From positions 4,480 through 68,479 of the forward strand of contig CAVWYF010000008.1 of assembly GCA_963759095.1 (NCBI GenBank): a stretch of DNA of 64,000 nt, in the 5' to 3' direction. The stretch is from Anderseniella sp963759095 (lineage in GTDB: Bacteria; Pseudomonadota; Alphaproteobacteria; Rhizobiales; Aestuariivirgaceae). Below, piece after piece: positions 56,863 to 64,000 of this stretch (its first letter is position 1; each line of letters starts with the position of its first letter). Under the pieces are notes generated by a model that made no database searches, was not told the origin of the DNA, and saw only the letters and a list, made by a program, of their open reading frames with translations. Made by a program: the position numbers and the translations under genes.

Positions 56863-57151
56863 CGCATTGCTCAATTCCTATGACGTGCTGCTGATGCCGA
56901 CCACGCCAATGAAGGCCACTCCGCTGCCACCGGCTGACGCGCCGCTTGCACTGTACTGCCAGCGGGCATTCGAGATGCTTCCCAACACGGCGCCGTTCGA
57001 CGTGACAGGCCACCCGGCCATGAGCATTCCATGCGGCATGAGTGACGGCTTGCCGGTGGGCATGATGCTGGTTGGCCGTCACTATGATGAGTCAACCATC
57101 TACCGGGCAGCCGCTGCATTCGAGCAAGCCGGCGACTGGAAACGGATGTGA
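55636..57151 (+). CDS. Amidase-signature enzyme, frameshifted
   Basis: The amidase has the full Ser-cisSer-Lys triad: the Lys in KVVLKDNVCLAG, the cis-Ser in YSAGGSSSGSG and the nucleophile Ser in GGDQGGSIRMPSS. At about 56761 the frame shifts by one base: before it LSELAE, after it (in the next frame) MFIGQYFLKHHRGHYYAKSQN and then YDVLLMPTTPMKATPLPP to TGA 57149-57151. Removing one base near 56761 restores a normal amidase of about 500 residues. These enzymes hydrolyse amides to acid and ammonia. Its coupling to the importer suggests it acts on the imported amide. If the extra base is real, the enzyme is inactive. Confidence 0.85.
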
Positions 57152-58875
57152 TGTCAGACGCGCCTGCACAGGACCAGAGCCGACCGGCAGATGGCCTGTC
57201 TTATGTACGCGGGGCGTGCAGGCCACCACTTGACGACATCACCATTCCCGAATTTCTGGCGCGCACCGTTGAACGCTATGGCAATCAGGAGGCTGTTGTG
57301 TTCTGCGAGCCCGGCATGCGCTGGACATGGCAGGAACTTAAGGAACGGGTTGACCGGTTTGCCGCCGGTCTGCTGTCGCTGGGGCTCTACAAGGGAGATC
57401 GTATCGGCATATGGTCACCGAACAGGCCGGAATGGGTGATTGCACAATTTGCGACTGCGCGGATCGGATTGATCCTGGTCAACATCAACCCTGCGTATCG
57501 GCGCCACGAACTTGAATTTGCCCTGAACAAGGTGGGCGCAAAGGCGCTGATCAGTGCAACAAGGTTCAAGAGCTCCAACTATATCGAAATGCTGCAGGAC
57601 CTGGCACCGGAACTGGCAGGCGCGACGGCGGGCCAATTGAAGTCGGACCGGCTGCCTAAGCTCACAACCGTCATTCACCTCGGCGACGAGTCCGTGGCCG
57701 GCATGCACCGGTTTGCCGACGTCGCGGCTATGGGGGAAGGGGCGAACCGGATCCGTCTCGACGCCATAACATCAAGCCTCAACCCGGATGATGCCATCAA
57801 CATCCAATTCACTTCTGGCACTACCGGTACACCGAAAGGGGCCACGCTGACCCACAGCAATGTGGTCAACAATGCGCGTTATTGCGCCATGGCTATGCAG
57901 TTGACCCATGAAGACCGTATCGCAATCCCGGTACCACTTTATCATTGTTTCGGCATGGTGCTGGGCAATCTCGCGGCCGTCTCAACCGGAACCGTGATGG
58001 TGTTTCCGGGCGAGGCATTTGATCCGCTGGACACGCTGAAGGCGCTGGCGGATGAGACCTGTACGGCAGTGCATGGTGTGCCGACCATGTTTGCCGCCAT
58101 GCTGGATCACGAGCGCTTCGACGAGTTCAAACTTGCGTCCTTGCGCACCGGTATCATGGCCGGGTCGCCATGTCCGATCAGCCTGATGAAGCGTGTCGTT
58201 TCACAAATGAACGCCAATGAGATCACCATTGCCTACGGCATGACCGAGACCAGCCCGGTGTCGTTCCAGAGCGATACCAAGGATACGCTGGGCCGGCGTG
58301 TCTCTACCGTGGGGCGCATTCATCCGCACGTCGAAGTCAAGATCATCAGTGAAACCGGCAACACCGTTGCTGTTGGCGAACAGGGCGAACTGCTGACGCG
58401 GGGATACTGCGTGATGAAAGGCTACTGGGGCGACCCGGAGACAACCGCGCAAGCCATTGACAAGGATGGCTGGATGCATACCGGGGACTTGGCTGTTCTG
58501 GATGCGGAAGGTTATTGCAATATCGTCGGGCGGGTGAAGGATATGCTCATCCGTGGTGGCGAAAACGTCTACCCTCGTGAGATAGAGGAATACCTGATGG
58601 GCCATCCGTCGATCCAGCAGGCACAGGTGTTTGGCGTACCGGACCAAAAATACGGTGAAGAGGTGTGTGGGTGGATTGTGCTGAAACCCGGACAGATGCT
58701 GTCCGAGGATGATGTCCGCAGCTTCTGTGAGGGCCAGATTGCCCATTACAAGATCCCGCGCTACATACGCTTTGTCAGCGAGTTCCCCATGACGGTCACC
58801 GGAAAGGCGCAAAAATTTGTGATGCGTGACCAGATGATTGAAGACCTCGGACTGAAAGTCGACAAGACCGCATGA
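57151..58875 (+). CDS. AMP-binding acyl-CoA synthetase, ACSF2-like
   Basis: The 574-residue adenylate-forming enzyme has the P-loop-like motif FTSGTTGTPKGATLTHSN, the A5 motif AYGMTETSP, the A7 Asp in WMHTGDLAVL, the hinge IVGRVKDMLIRGGENVYP and the catalytic Lys in TVTGKAQKF. It is closest in pattern to medium-chain/ACSF2-type acyl-CoA synthetases. The ATG at 57151 shares a base with the amidase stop. In context it probably activates the acid released by the amidase as a CoA thioester. Confidence 0.92.
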   Translation: MSDAPAQDQSRPADGLSYVRGACRPPLDDITIPEFLARTVERYGNQEAVVFCEPGMRWTWQELKERVDRFAAGLLSLGLYKGDRIGIWSPNRPEWVIAQFATARIGLILVNINPAYRRHELEFALNKVGAKALISATRFKSSNYIEMLQDLAPELAGATAGQLKSDRLPKLTTVIHLGDESVAGMHRFADVAAMGEGANRIRLDAITSSLNPDDAINIQFTSGTTGTPKGATLTHSNVVNNARYCAMAMQLTHEDRIAIPVPLYHCFGMVLGNLAAVSTGTVMVFPGEAFDPLDTLKALADETCTAVHGVPTMFAAMLDHERFDEFKLASLRTGIMAGSPCPISLMKRVVSQMNANEITIAYGMTETSPVSFQSDTKDTLGRRVSTVGRIHPHVEVKIISETGNTVAVGEQGELLTRGYCVMKGYWGDPETTAQAIDKDGWMHTGDLAVLDAEGYCNIVGRVKDMLIRGGENVYPREIEEYLMGHPSIQQAQVFGVPDQKYGEEVCGWIVLKPGQMLSEDDVRSFCEGQIAHYKIPRYIRFVSEFPMTVTGKAQKFVMRDQMIEDLGLKVDKTA

Positions 58876-59507
58876 GCGCCATCAAGCCTGAGCAACGCGA
58901 CGTGCTGCTGGTTGTCGATGTGCAGAACGATTTCTGCCACGGCGGTGCTCTGGAAGTACCGCGCGGTCAAGAAGTAGTGCCTGTCATCAACGACCTCATA
59001 ACCCGCTTTGACCATGTTGTGCTGACCCAGGACTGGCATCCGCGCGGGCACAGTTCGTTTGCCAGTGTTCATCCGGGCAAGGAACCATTCAGTGAAACTT
59101 CGATGGACTATGGTCCGCAAACACTGTGGCCGGATCATTGTATTCAGGGCAGCAAGGGCGCTTCCTTCCATGACGGCCTGTCCTGGGCAAAGGCGGAGAT
59201 GGTCATTCGCAAGGGTTTTCGTTCCGGCATAGACAGCTATTCCGCGTTTTTCGAAAATGACAAGACCACGCCGACCGGCCTCACCGGTTACTTGCGCGAA
59301 CGCGGTTTGACACGTGTGTTTTGTACCGGGCTCGCGTTTGATTATTGCGTTCGCTACTCGGCGGAAGACGCACACTCTCAGCGATTTGAAACCTACGTGA
59401 TAGAGGATGCCTGCCGGGCGATAGACATGCAGGGCAGCGCAGCGGCAACCCGGGACAGTTTTTCCGGGCTTGGTATCAGCCTGATCAACTCGGTGGATGT
59501 CCGCTAG
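58872..59507 (+). CDS. pncA: Nicotinamidase/isochorismatase-family amidohydrolase
   Basis: The 211-residue protein matches bacterial nicotinamidase: Asp16 in VVDVQNDF, the metal-binding TQDWHPRGHSSF, WPDHCIQGS, the catalytic Lys in MVIRKGF, and the nucleophile Cys in GLAFDYCVRYSA. It converts nicotinamide to nicotinate and ammonia for NAD salvage. The start overlaps the acyl-CoA synthetase stop (ATGA), placing it in the amide operon, which fits an operon built around amide hydrolysis. A related amide substrate cannot be excluded. Its stop overlaps the convergent SDR stop. Confidence 0.92.
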   Translation: MSAIKPEQRDVLLVVDVQNDFCHGGALEVPRGQEVVPVINDLITRFDHVVLTQDWHPRGHSSFASVHPGKEPFSETSMDYGPQTLWPDHCIQGSKGASFHDGLSWAKAEMVIRKGFRSGIDSYSAFFENDKTTPTGLTGYLRERGLTRVFCTGLAFDYCVRYSAEDAHSQRFETYVIEDACRAIDMQGSAAATRDSFSGLGISLINSVDVR

Positions 59508-60265
59508 AGTTGAACGCCACGGGTCAGGGCGCCGTCTATGACGAGGTTGGTGCCCATGGTGAAGCTGGATGCGGGGCTGGCCAGGAAGACGATGCCGCGG
59601 GCTACTTCCTCAGGCGTGGCCATCCGGCCTGTCGGGTTGTGTGCAATGGCCTGTGCATAGAGATCAGGCATGTTTTGTTCAATGTTCTCCCATACGCCAC
59701 CCTTGAAATAGGTGTTGCCGGGCGATACCGAATTCACACGAATGTTCTTCGGTGCCAGTTCATGGGCGAGGCGCTGAGAGTAATGCACCAGGGCGGCCTT
59801 GAAGGCACCATAGGCCGGGCCGGTAAAATCCACTTCGCGGCCGGACACGGACGCGACGATGACGATGGCGCCGTGGGAGGATTTTTCCAGCAGGGGCAGG
59901 GCGGCGTTGACCATCCGCACGGTGTGCATGATGTCCACATCGAAACCTGATTTCCAGGCGTCTTCATTGTCTCCGACCGCAAGTGCGGAGACATTGGCTA
60001 CCACGACATCAATGCCGCCAAGTGCAGCAGCACTTTGACTGACCCAGCCTTCCAGCGAGGACTTCTCGGCCACATTCACCATTCGGCCCAGGCTTTTGAC
60101 ACCCTTTTGCGCAAGGCTGGTGGCGGTTTCATTCACCTCTGCAAGGTTGCGCGCGCAGATCGATACATTGGCACCTTCATCGGCAAAGATGTCGGCCGCA
60201 CGCCGCCCGATGCCCTTGCTGCCACCGGTGATGATTACATTCAAACCCTTCAAGCCGAGGTCCAT
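59504..60265 (-). CDS. SDR family oxidoreductase
   Basis: The 253-residue classical short-chain dehydrogenase/reductase has the cofactor motif ITGGSKGIG, an NVS-type segment (VVVANVSALAVG, in place of the usual NNAG), a catalytic Ser in ASVSG and the YxxxK pair in GPAYGAFKAALVHY. The upstream frame stays open to 60541, but the family N-terminus (LKGLNVIITGG) fixes the start at 60265. The substrate is unknown. Confidence 0.88.
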   Translation of the reverse strand: MDLGLKGLNVIITGGSKGIGRRAADIFADEGANVSICARNLAEVNETATSLAQKGVKSLGRMVNVAEKSSLEGWVSQSAAALGGIDVVVANVSALAVGDNEDAWKSGFDVDIMHTVRMVNAALPLLEKSSHGAIVIVASVSGREVDFTGPAYGAFKAALVHYSQRLAHELAPKNIRVNSVSPGNTYFKGGVWENIEQNMPDLYAQAIAHNPTGRMATPEEVARGIVFLASPASSFTMGTNLVIDGALTRGVQL

Positions 60266-60317
60266 GGTGATCAGGTCCAGATTATGAGTTGATGTAGCTT
60301 CTGCATGAACGAAGCGC

Positions 60318-60557
60318 CTAAAGCGTGTTGTGAGTGCCATCACACAATGGCTGGCCTGCGGTTCGCTTGCAGGCGCAGAAGAATTTTCTGCCAGAAGCTT
60401 CAGCAGTCCATTTGAGGGGCCGGAATCCGGTGCCTTCATGGCTGCCGTCGCAGAAGGGTTGTTTCTGCGATCTTCCGCAGGCGCACCAGAAATAGTTTTT
60501 GCCGGCTTCCACTTCGACTGCAACCGGCGCCTTATCGGCAATAACTGGATCTGTCAC
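60318..60557 (-). CDS. CDGSH iron-sulfur domain protein
   Basis: The 79-residue protein has two CDGSH-type [2Fe-2S] binding motifs: WCACGRSQKQPFCDGSH and FCACKRTAGQPLCDGTH. Each gives three Cys and one His. A GTG at 60557 with GAGG eight bases upstream is the likely start; a TTG at 60581 is the alternative. Two-motif CDGSH proteins bind labile 2Fe-2S clusters and are thought to take part in redox or cluster handling. It lies 52 bases upstream of the SDR gene on the same strand. Confidence 0.9.
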   Translation of the reverse strand: MTDPVIADKAPVAVEVEAGKNYFWCACGRSQKQPFCDGSHEGTGFRPLKWTAEASGRKFFCACKRTAGQPLCDGTHNTL

Positions 60558-60649
60558 GGTTATACCTCGGGTTAAGTTCAATGAGTTTCCTGATCCTACT
60601 GTATATCAGAAACGCCGGTGAACCAGATAACAACAGGGTGTGCGGTGAG

Positions 60650-61124
60650 TTACTCTATTCTCAGCTGGCACTCGAGTGTCGCGCGTTGAGCCTCAGCAAT
60701 CTGTGCGGGTGTCATTTTTGACAACAGATATTCGAAGCGGTATTTTGCCTCGTACCCGCCCCTGGCTGCAGCAAGGCTTAGCCACATGTGGGCTTTAACA
60801 AAGTCAACCGAAACCCCCTTGCCGTGAGCATAGGCATCGCCAAGATGCATCTGTGCTTCGACGTTGCCCTGGGCGGCTGATTTTCTGAACCAGTACAAAG
60901 CCTGGACAGAATTTTGAAGCTCAAGATACTTCATGGCGACAATAAGCTGGGAGGCTGCATCGCCGTTCTGGGCGCGCTTGAAACGCTGCGAGAATTCCTA
61001 CGGGGCTGTCTTTCTGGCTTGCTGATGGCAGCCAGTATGGATGCTGTGCCCGATCTGCGGCACCGGTTCCCACTGTCAGTGGTATCGCCATGAGCGAGGC
61101 TATGATGACACTGGTCACGGGCAT
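60650..61124 (-). CDS. Secreted SEL1-repeat protein, frameshifted
   Basis: The first part (start 61124) encodes a signal-peptide-like MPVTSVIIASLMAIPLTVGT and runs to SPVGILAAF. The second part, one base out of register, reads FKRAQNGDAASQLIVAMKYL, then ALYWFRKSAAQGNVEAQMHL, GDAYAHGKGVSVDFVKAHMW and a SEL1-like end. The frames join if one of the three Ts (60981-60983 as A on the plus strand) is removed. The intact protein would have about 157 residues with two or three SEL1 repeats. Two start choices remain if the shift is real, since the ATG at 60934 gives an isolated 94-residue SEL1 protein. Confidence 0.7.
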
Positions 61125-61164
61125 CCTTCCTGCTGCGCGGAAAAATGATGCACAACACAGGTGA

Positions 61165-61317
61165 GGTGGTCAAGCGGGCATGCGTTGGGCGCTGGCCGCC
61201 AAGGCTTCGATCATCGAACCGCCAACGGATATGCCCTACGGCCAAAGGCGGATGCCGGTGCGCGATCCCGATGGCACCGTATTGGACATAAGCGCGCCGA
61301 CCGCGTCGATCGCCTGA
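61165..61317 (+). pseudogene. VOC (glyoxalase-like) protein remnant
   Basis: The plus frame reads IIEPPTDMPYGQRRMPVRDPDGTVLDI, with TGA at 61315-61317. This is the C-terminal end of a vicinal-oxygen-chelate domain, which typically finishes YGxxxxxxRDPDGNxL. A TGA at 61162-61164 closes the frame upstream, so only about 50 residues remain. It is a truncated relic. Confidence 0.7.
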
Positions 61318-61348
61318 AACGACTGTCAACAGGGCAGCGGCTGATGTG

Positions 61349-61559
61349 TTTTGGGCAGCTTTTTGACAAGATTGTGCGGTTTCTGGTGACGCCGACCGCC
61401 GCCGCCGGACAGGCCGCCACAATTGATAATAGCTTTAACTGTGATTGATTGTTGAATCGTAACAGTCTGCACCCGGGTTCAGCTAGGGCGTTGGGATAAC
61501 TGGCCGGTTCTCACATGCGGCGACAATGTGTCGGTAAACCTGTTGGAACCGTCACAATG
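61349..61559 (+). repeat. Copy A of a diverged noncoding repeat of about 210 bp
   Basis: This stretch aligns colinearly with 63331-63539 (copy B), at roughly 75-80% identity in the blocks I compared by eye. Anchors include CAAGATTGTGCGGTTTCTGG, GCCGCCACAATTG, AATCGTAACAG, CTAGGGCGTTGG and CTCACATGCGGCG. Neither copy has an open frame along its length. Copy A lies between the VOC remnant and the TAXI gene. Confidence 0.7.
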
Positions 61560-61711
61560 TGCCCCGGTCCGTTGAGGAAAACAAACAGTCGATTAACCCG
61601 CTGATGAGCGCATGAACGCGACATTCGTTGCTTATCCGACCGGTCGGTAGTTGGCGATGTCCCTGATCTTTCCACATTCGGGATGTGTCGGTCCGTCACA
61701 GACTCAACTAT

Positions 61712-62873
61712 TTATTGCGGGTTTTGTTGCCGCCATTTCAAAAACTCCTTGAACATGCGCTGCTCATTATTTTGTGAACCGCCTGAAGCTGCGACGTTCT
61801 GTGTGGAGCGATAGAACGTGATGAATTTCTTGAACATCTCTTCTTCGTTACTGGTTACAGCCGGTCTGGCCGATTTTGCGTTATTGGCCAACCACGCAGC
61901 TGCTGCAGGAAAGCGCTTCCATCCTGCTATCTTTGCTCTGGGGTTAATCTCAGACCACTTGGGATGACGGCCTTTTCGATCCAGAATCTCACCGTAACGG
62001 GAAAAGAAGGCTTCAGTAAATTTCACCAGTCGGCGATGACGGTCTGTACCCGGTTGCCAGTTGTAGGCGCCCAGGACCGCGTTGACAGCAACAGTTGGAA
62101 CCCGACCGCTTTCGTCCTTTACAAATTCCGGATATTCTTCCTTTTTGAACGAGGACGGCAAATAGTTCGAAGTCAATGAGCCTGTCGTCATAGGGAATTG
62201 GAATAAAGCGCAGGTCGGGATTGAGTTTAAGGACCCTGTCAACAGCGCCGAACGGCTTGCCGATAACCCTGAGGATCGCATCGACCTCGCCGGCTTTTTC
62301 CTGAGCTGCAGCAGTGAACATAGTGCCATGAACAACCTTGCGAATTTTGATGCCCAGTTTCTTGAACAGGCTCAAGCCGGAGATATGCGCCTTGTACGGA
62401 AATGCAACCACCTTTCCTTCAAGATCCTGGACAGTCCGAATTTCCGGATTTGACGTCAGCAAATGAAATTCTTCCTGATGGAGTACCGCAATGTAGGTCA
62501 GGCGTTGTTCAAGATTCTCATAGTGTTTCTGGCCTCGAAAAGCGTCAAAAAGGTCGGAGCGCACGATGCCCATATCAATCCCGCGAAGATAAAGTATATC
62601 CCGCACGTTTGTACCGCCAGAACCTCGGATGGGCAGAATCCTGAGATCATTTTGCGTGCCGATGCTTCGAGATATATCGTCTATCAGCCGGATGTAAGTA
62701 CCTGTTATGCTTCCGCCGATAATCGTGACGGTGTTTGCGTTGACTGAGGACCGGTATGCATCCCGTGATTTAAATGCCTCTTGTGCATCTTGCGCCAGGC
62801 TGGCTTGCACCATCCCCACAAACGAAAGGATGAGGGAACAAATAGCAACGCGAAAAATTGTCCTAACTGACAT
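61712..62873 (-). CDS. TAXI-family solute-binding protein (TRAP-type), frameshifted
   Basis: The protein of about 386 residues has a signal peptide (MVQASLAQD end near residue 28). TAXI features are VTIIGGSITGTYIRLIDDIS, then RILPIRGSGGTNVRDILYLRG and MGIVRSDLFDAF. At about 62169 (TTCGAA) the frame shifts by one base: before it PYDDRLIDF, after it in the next frame YLPSSFKKEEYPEFVKDESG and on to TAA 61712-61714. Removing one base restores a full-length TAXI protein. Such proteins feed TRAP transporters of carboxylates or other anions, but no TRAP permease gene is visible in the window. Confidence 0.8.
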
Positions 62874-64000
62874 TCTGGGCTCCAGTTTCTACAGTCTATG
62901 ATTAAAAGTCTGTTGGTGCGGTCGAGCCGGCTCAACATAATATTTCCGAGGTTGGTGATTGGGTATCAAGAGTGGTCGGCGATGTGTAGGTAAAGACAAT
63001 ATCCAGTGGCAGCAATTGTCTGTTGATTATCAGAAAAGTATTCAGCTTACAGATTTAATACCTAATGATATAAATGTGTTGGCCGTCACTCCTTACACAG
63101 GATATCGGCGTGATGGAAGGTTGACAAGTGCCTTCAAACCGATCCTCTTCCAGGTACTTTTCAGAACCAATGACCGATGAGTTGATGAAGCCTTCCACAT
63201 CTAGTTTGGTTTCCAGCCATTCCACAATACAAAGACCATGACAGGTCTCGGCAGGATCGCCGGACCTGGCGGGGCAGGGTGGCTGTGTCTTGCCTGAAAG
63301 GTGCTCACCAGGCCAGCCAGTGGCAACGTATTTTGGCGGTTTTCTGGCAAGATTGTGCTGTTTCTGGTGAGACTGCCTGTACTGTTGATCAGACCGCCAC
63401 AATTGCCGGCCACTTTAACTTCGGGTGTTTTTTAAATCATAACAGCGTGCACTCCGATTCAACTGGGGCGTTGGAGTAACAGCCCAGGTCTCACATGCGG
63501 CGGCATTGTGTTGGTGAGCCAGTTTGAGCTGCCACAATGCTGCATAATCACGGGCAGCGGAACAAGCGCTCAAATCTCCGCTGAAGAGCAAATACAAGCA
63601 TTGATCTGCGCCCCACATTCGTTCTGTGCCAGATGCAGTATTCAGTTATCCGCAGTTTGGTGTGGCAGATATTTCAAAGCGGACATATCCGGTTCATCGC
63701 GCTGAAACTCAATCATCCGGATCATCTGTCTTGATCGGACTGGCCATTTTTTGTCCTGTTATTTTGCTGATGTCTGGAATGCTGCTTGACCATCGAGCCT
63801 CCAGAAGGTGACCTGTCCATGGCCGTGATCAGCTGACAATCTATTGCAGCAACAATATGCCGTTTCAACGTGGATATTGAAGGGCTGCCTGCCATAGAAC
63901 ATGTCAGTTGCACCAAGTCTGAAAACCGGTTGTGGTGCTGTTTTGATGTGAGGGTGTTAGGGCAGGTGGACAATTTCAAACTACAAATATCTTGTCAGAT
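62874..64000. other. 1.1 kb at the right edge without a recognised gene
   Basis: Short frames exist on both strands, for example 63055-63402 on the minus strand and 63626-63811 on the plus strand, the latter with one hydrophobic stretch. None shows a domain, a convincing ribosome site or coding-like composition. The only supported element is copy B of the repeat at 63331-63539. Confidence 0.5.
63331..63539 (+). repeat. Copy B of a diverged noncoding repeat of about 210 bp
   Basis: This stretch is the partner of 61349-61559, in the same orientation about 2 kb away on the other side of the TAXI gene. Shared blocks include CAAGATTGTGCTGTTTCTGG, ACCGCCACAATTG, AATCATAACAG, CTGGGGCGTTGG and CTCACATGCGGCGGCA. 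Spacing between blocks is conserved to within a few bases. Confidence 0.7.

Noticed and set aside
63055..63402. A 115-codon minus-strand frame near the right edge
   Set aside because: No domain, no ribosome site, and it overlaps the noncoding repeat copy B.
63626..63811. A 61-codon plus-strand frame with one hydrophobic stretch
   Set aside because: GTG start without a ribosome site and no recognisable family.

Overview
The window is a moderately GC-rich bacterial chromosome segment that reads as alphaproteobacterial, most likely Hyphomicrobiales (Rhizobiales)-like. The clues are the conserved run serS-surE-pcm-LysM/LytM lipoprotein-yajC-secD-secF-Mth938 protein-squalene/phytoene-synthase-like protein, a DUF992 secreted protein, a DUF815 ATPase, trmFO, a TAXI-type binding protein and short palindromic intergenic elements. 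No rRNA, tRNA or CRISPR array was recognised. Gene names rest on motifs and on my memory of the families; no database search was run.

Layout. 0-6 kb (minus strand): a peptide ABC transporter operon (binding protein, two permeases, two ATPases) leading into an M20 peptidase cut by the left edge. 6.2-7.1 kb: a DMT permease. 7.3-9.9 kb: a decayed patch with a tyrosine-integrase remnant, a cytochrome c remnant, two small secreted proteins (one EF-hand) and a DUF992 protein. 9.9-13.1 kb: MgtE and an SLC13-type permease, preceded by a strong hairpin. 13.2-15.2 kb: an OmpA-domain protein with repeat-rich, low-complexity regions. 15.7-23.1 kb: a LysR regulator divergent from a four-gene set, namely a nitrilase-fold amidohydrolase, a large Orn/Lys/Arg-decarboxylase-fold PLP enzyme, an ATP-grasp enzyme and a C45 (penicillin acyltransferase-like) Ntn hydrolase. 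This set is the best candidate for an undescribed pathway. 23.2-33.5 kb: the conserved housekeeping cluster. 33.6-45.6 kb: trmFO, an alpha/beta-hydrolase-like protein, a GcvA-like LysR regulator, uvrA, a ParB-like protein, a metallo-beta-lactamase-fold hydrolase, gatB, GNAT, an endonuclease/exonuclease/phosphatase-family protein and a GST. 45.8-48.8 kb: small proteins, an SGNH esterase and pyroglutamyl peptidase. 49-59.5 kb: a flotillin, then an amide/urea-type ABC importer whose last ATPase runs in frame into an amidase, then an acyl-CoA synthetase and a nicotinamidase. 59.5-64 kb: an SDR, a CDGSH protein, a SEL1-repeat protein, a VOC remnant, a TAXI binding protein and a duplicated noncoding block of about 210 bp.

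How the genes work together. The first operon imports peptides and probably trims them with the M20 enzyme. The 50-59 kb operon probably imports small amides, hydrolyses them to acid plus ammonia, and activates the acid as an acyl-CoA thioester. The 15.7-23.1 kb set combines decarboxylation, ATP-dependent ligation and amide-bond acyl transfer or hydrolysis, which suggests making or remodelling an amino-acid-derived amide; its product cannot be deduced from sequence.

Data quality. Four genes between 50.6 and 62.2 kb (flotillin, amidase, SEL1 protein, TAXI protein) are each broken by what looks like exactly one extra base. This means either sequence error in this part of the assembly or clustered decay. 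Gene boundaries there should be read with that in mind.
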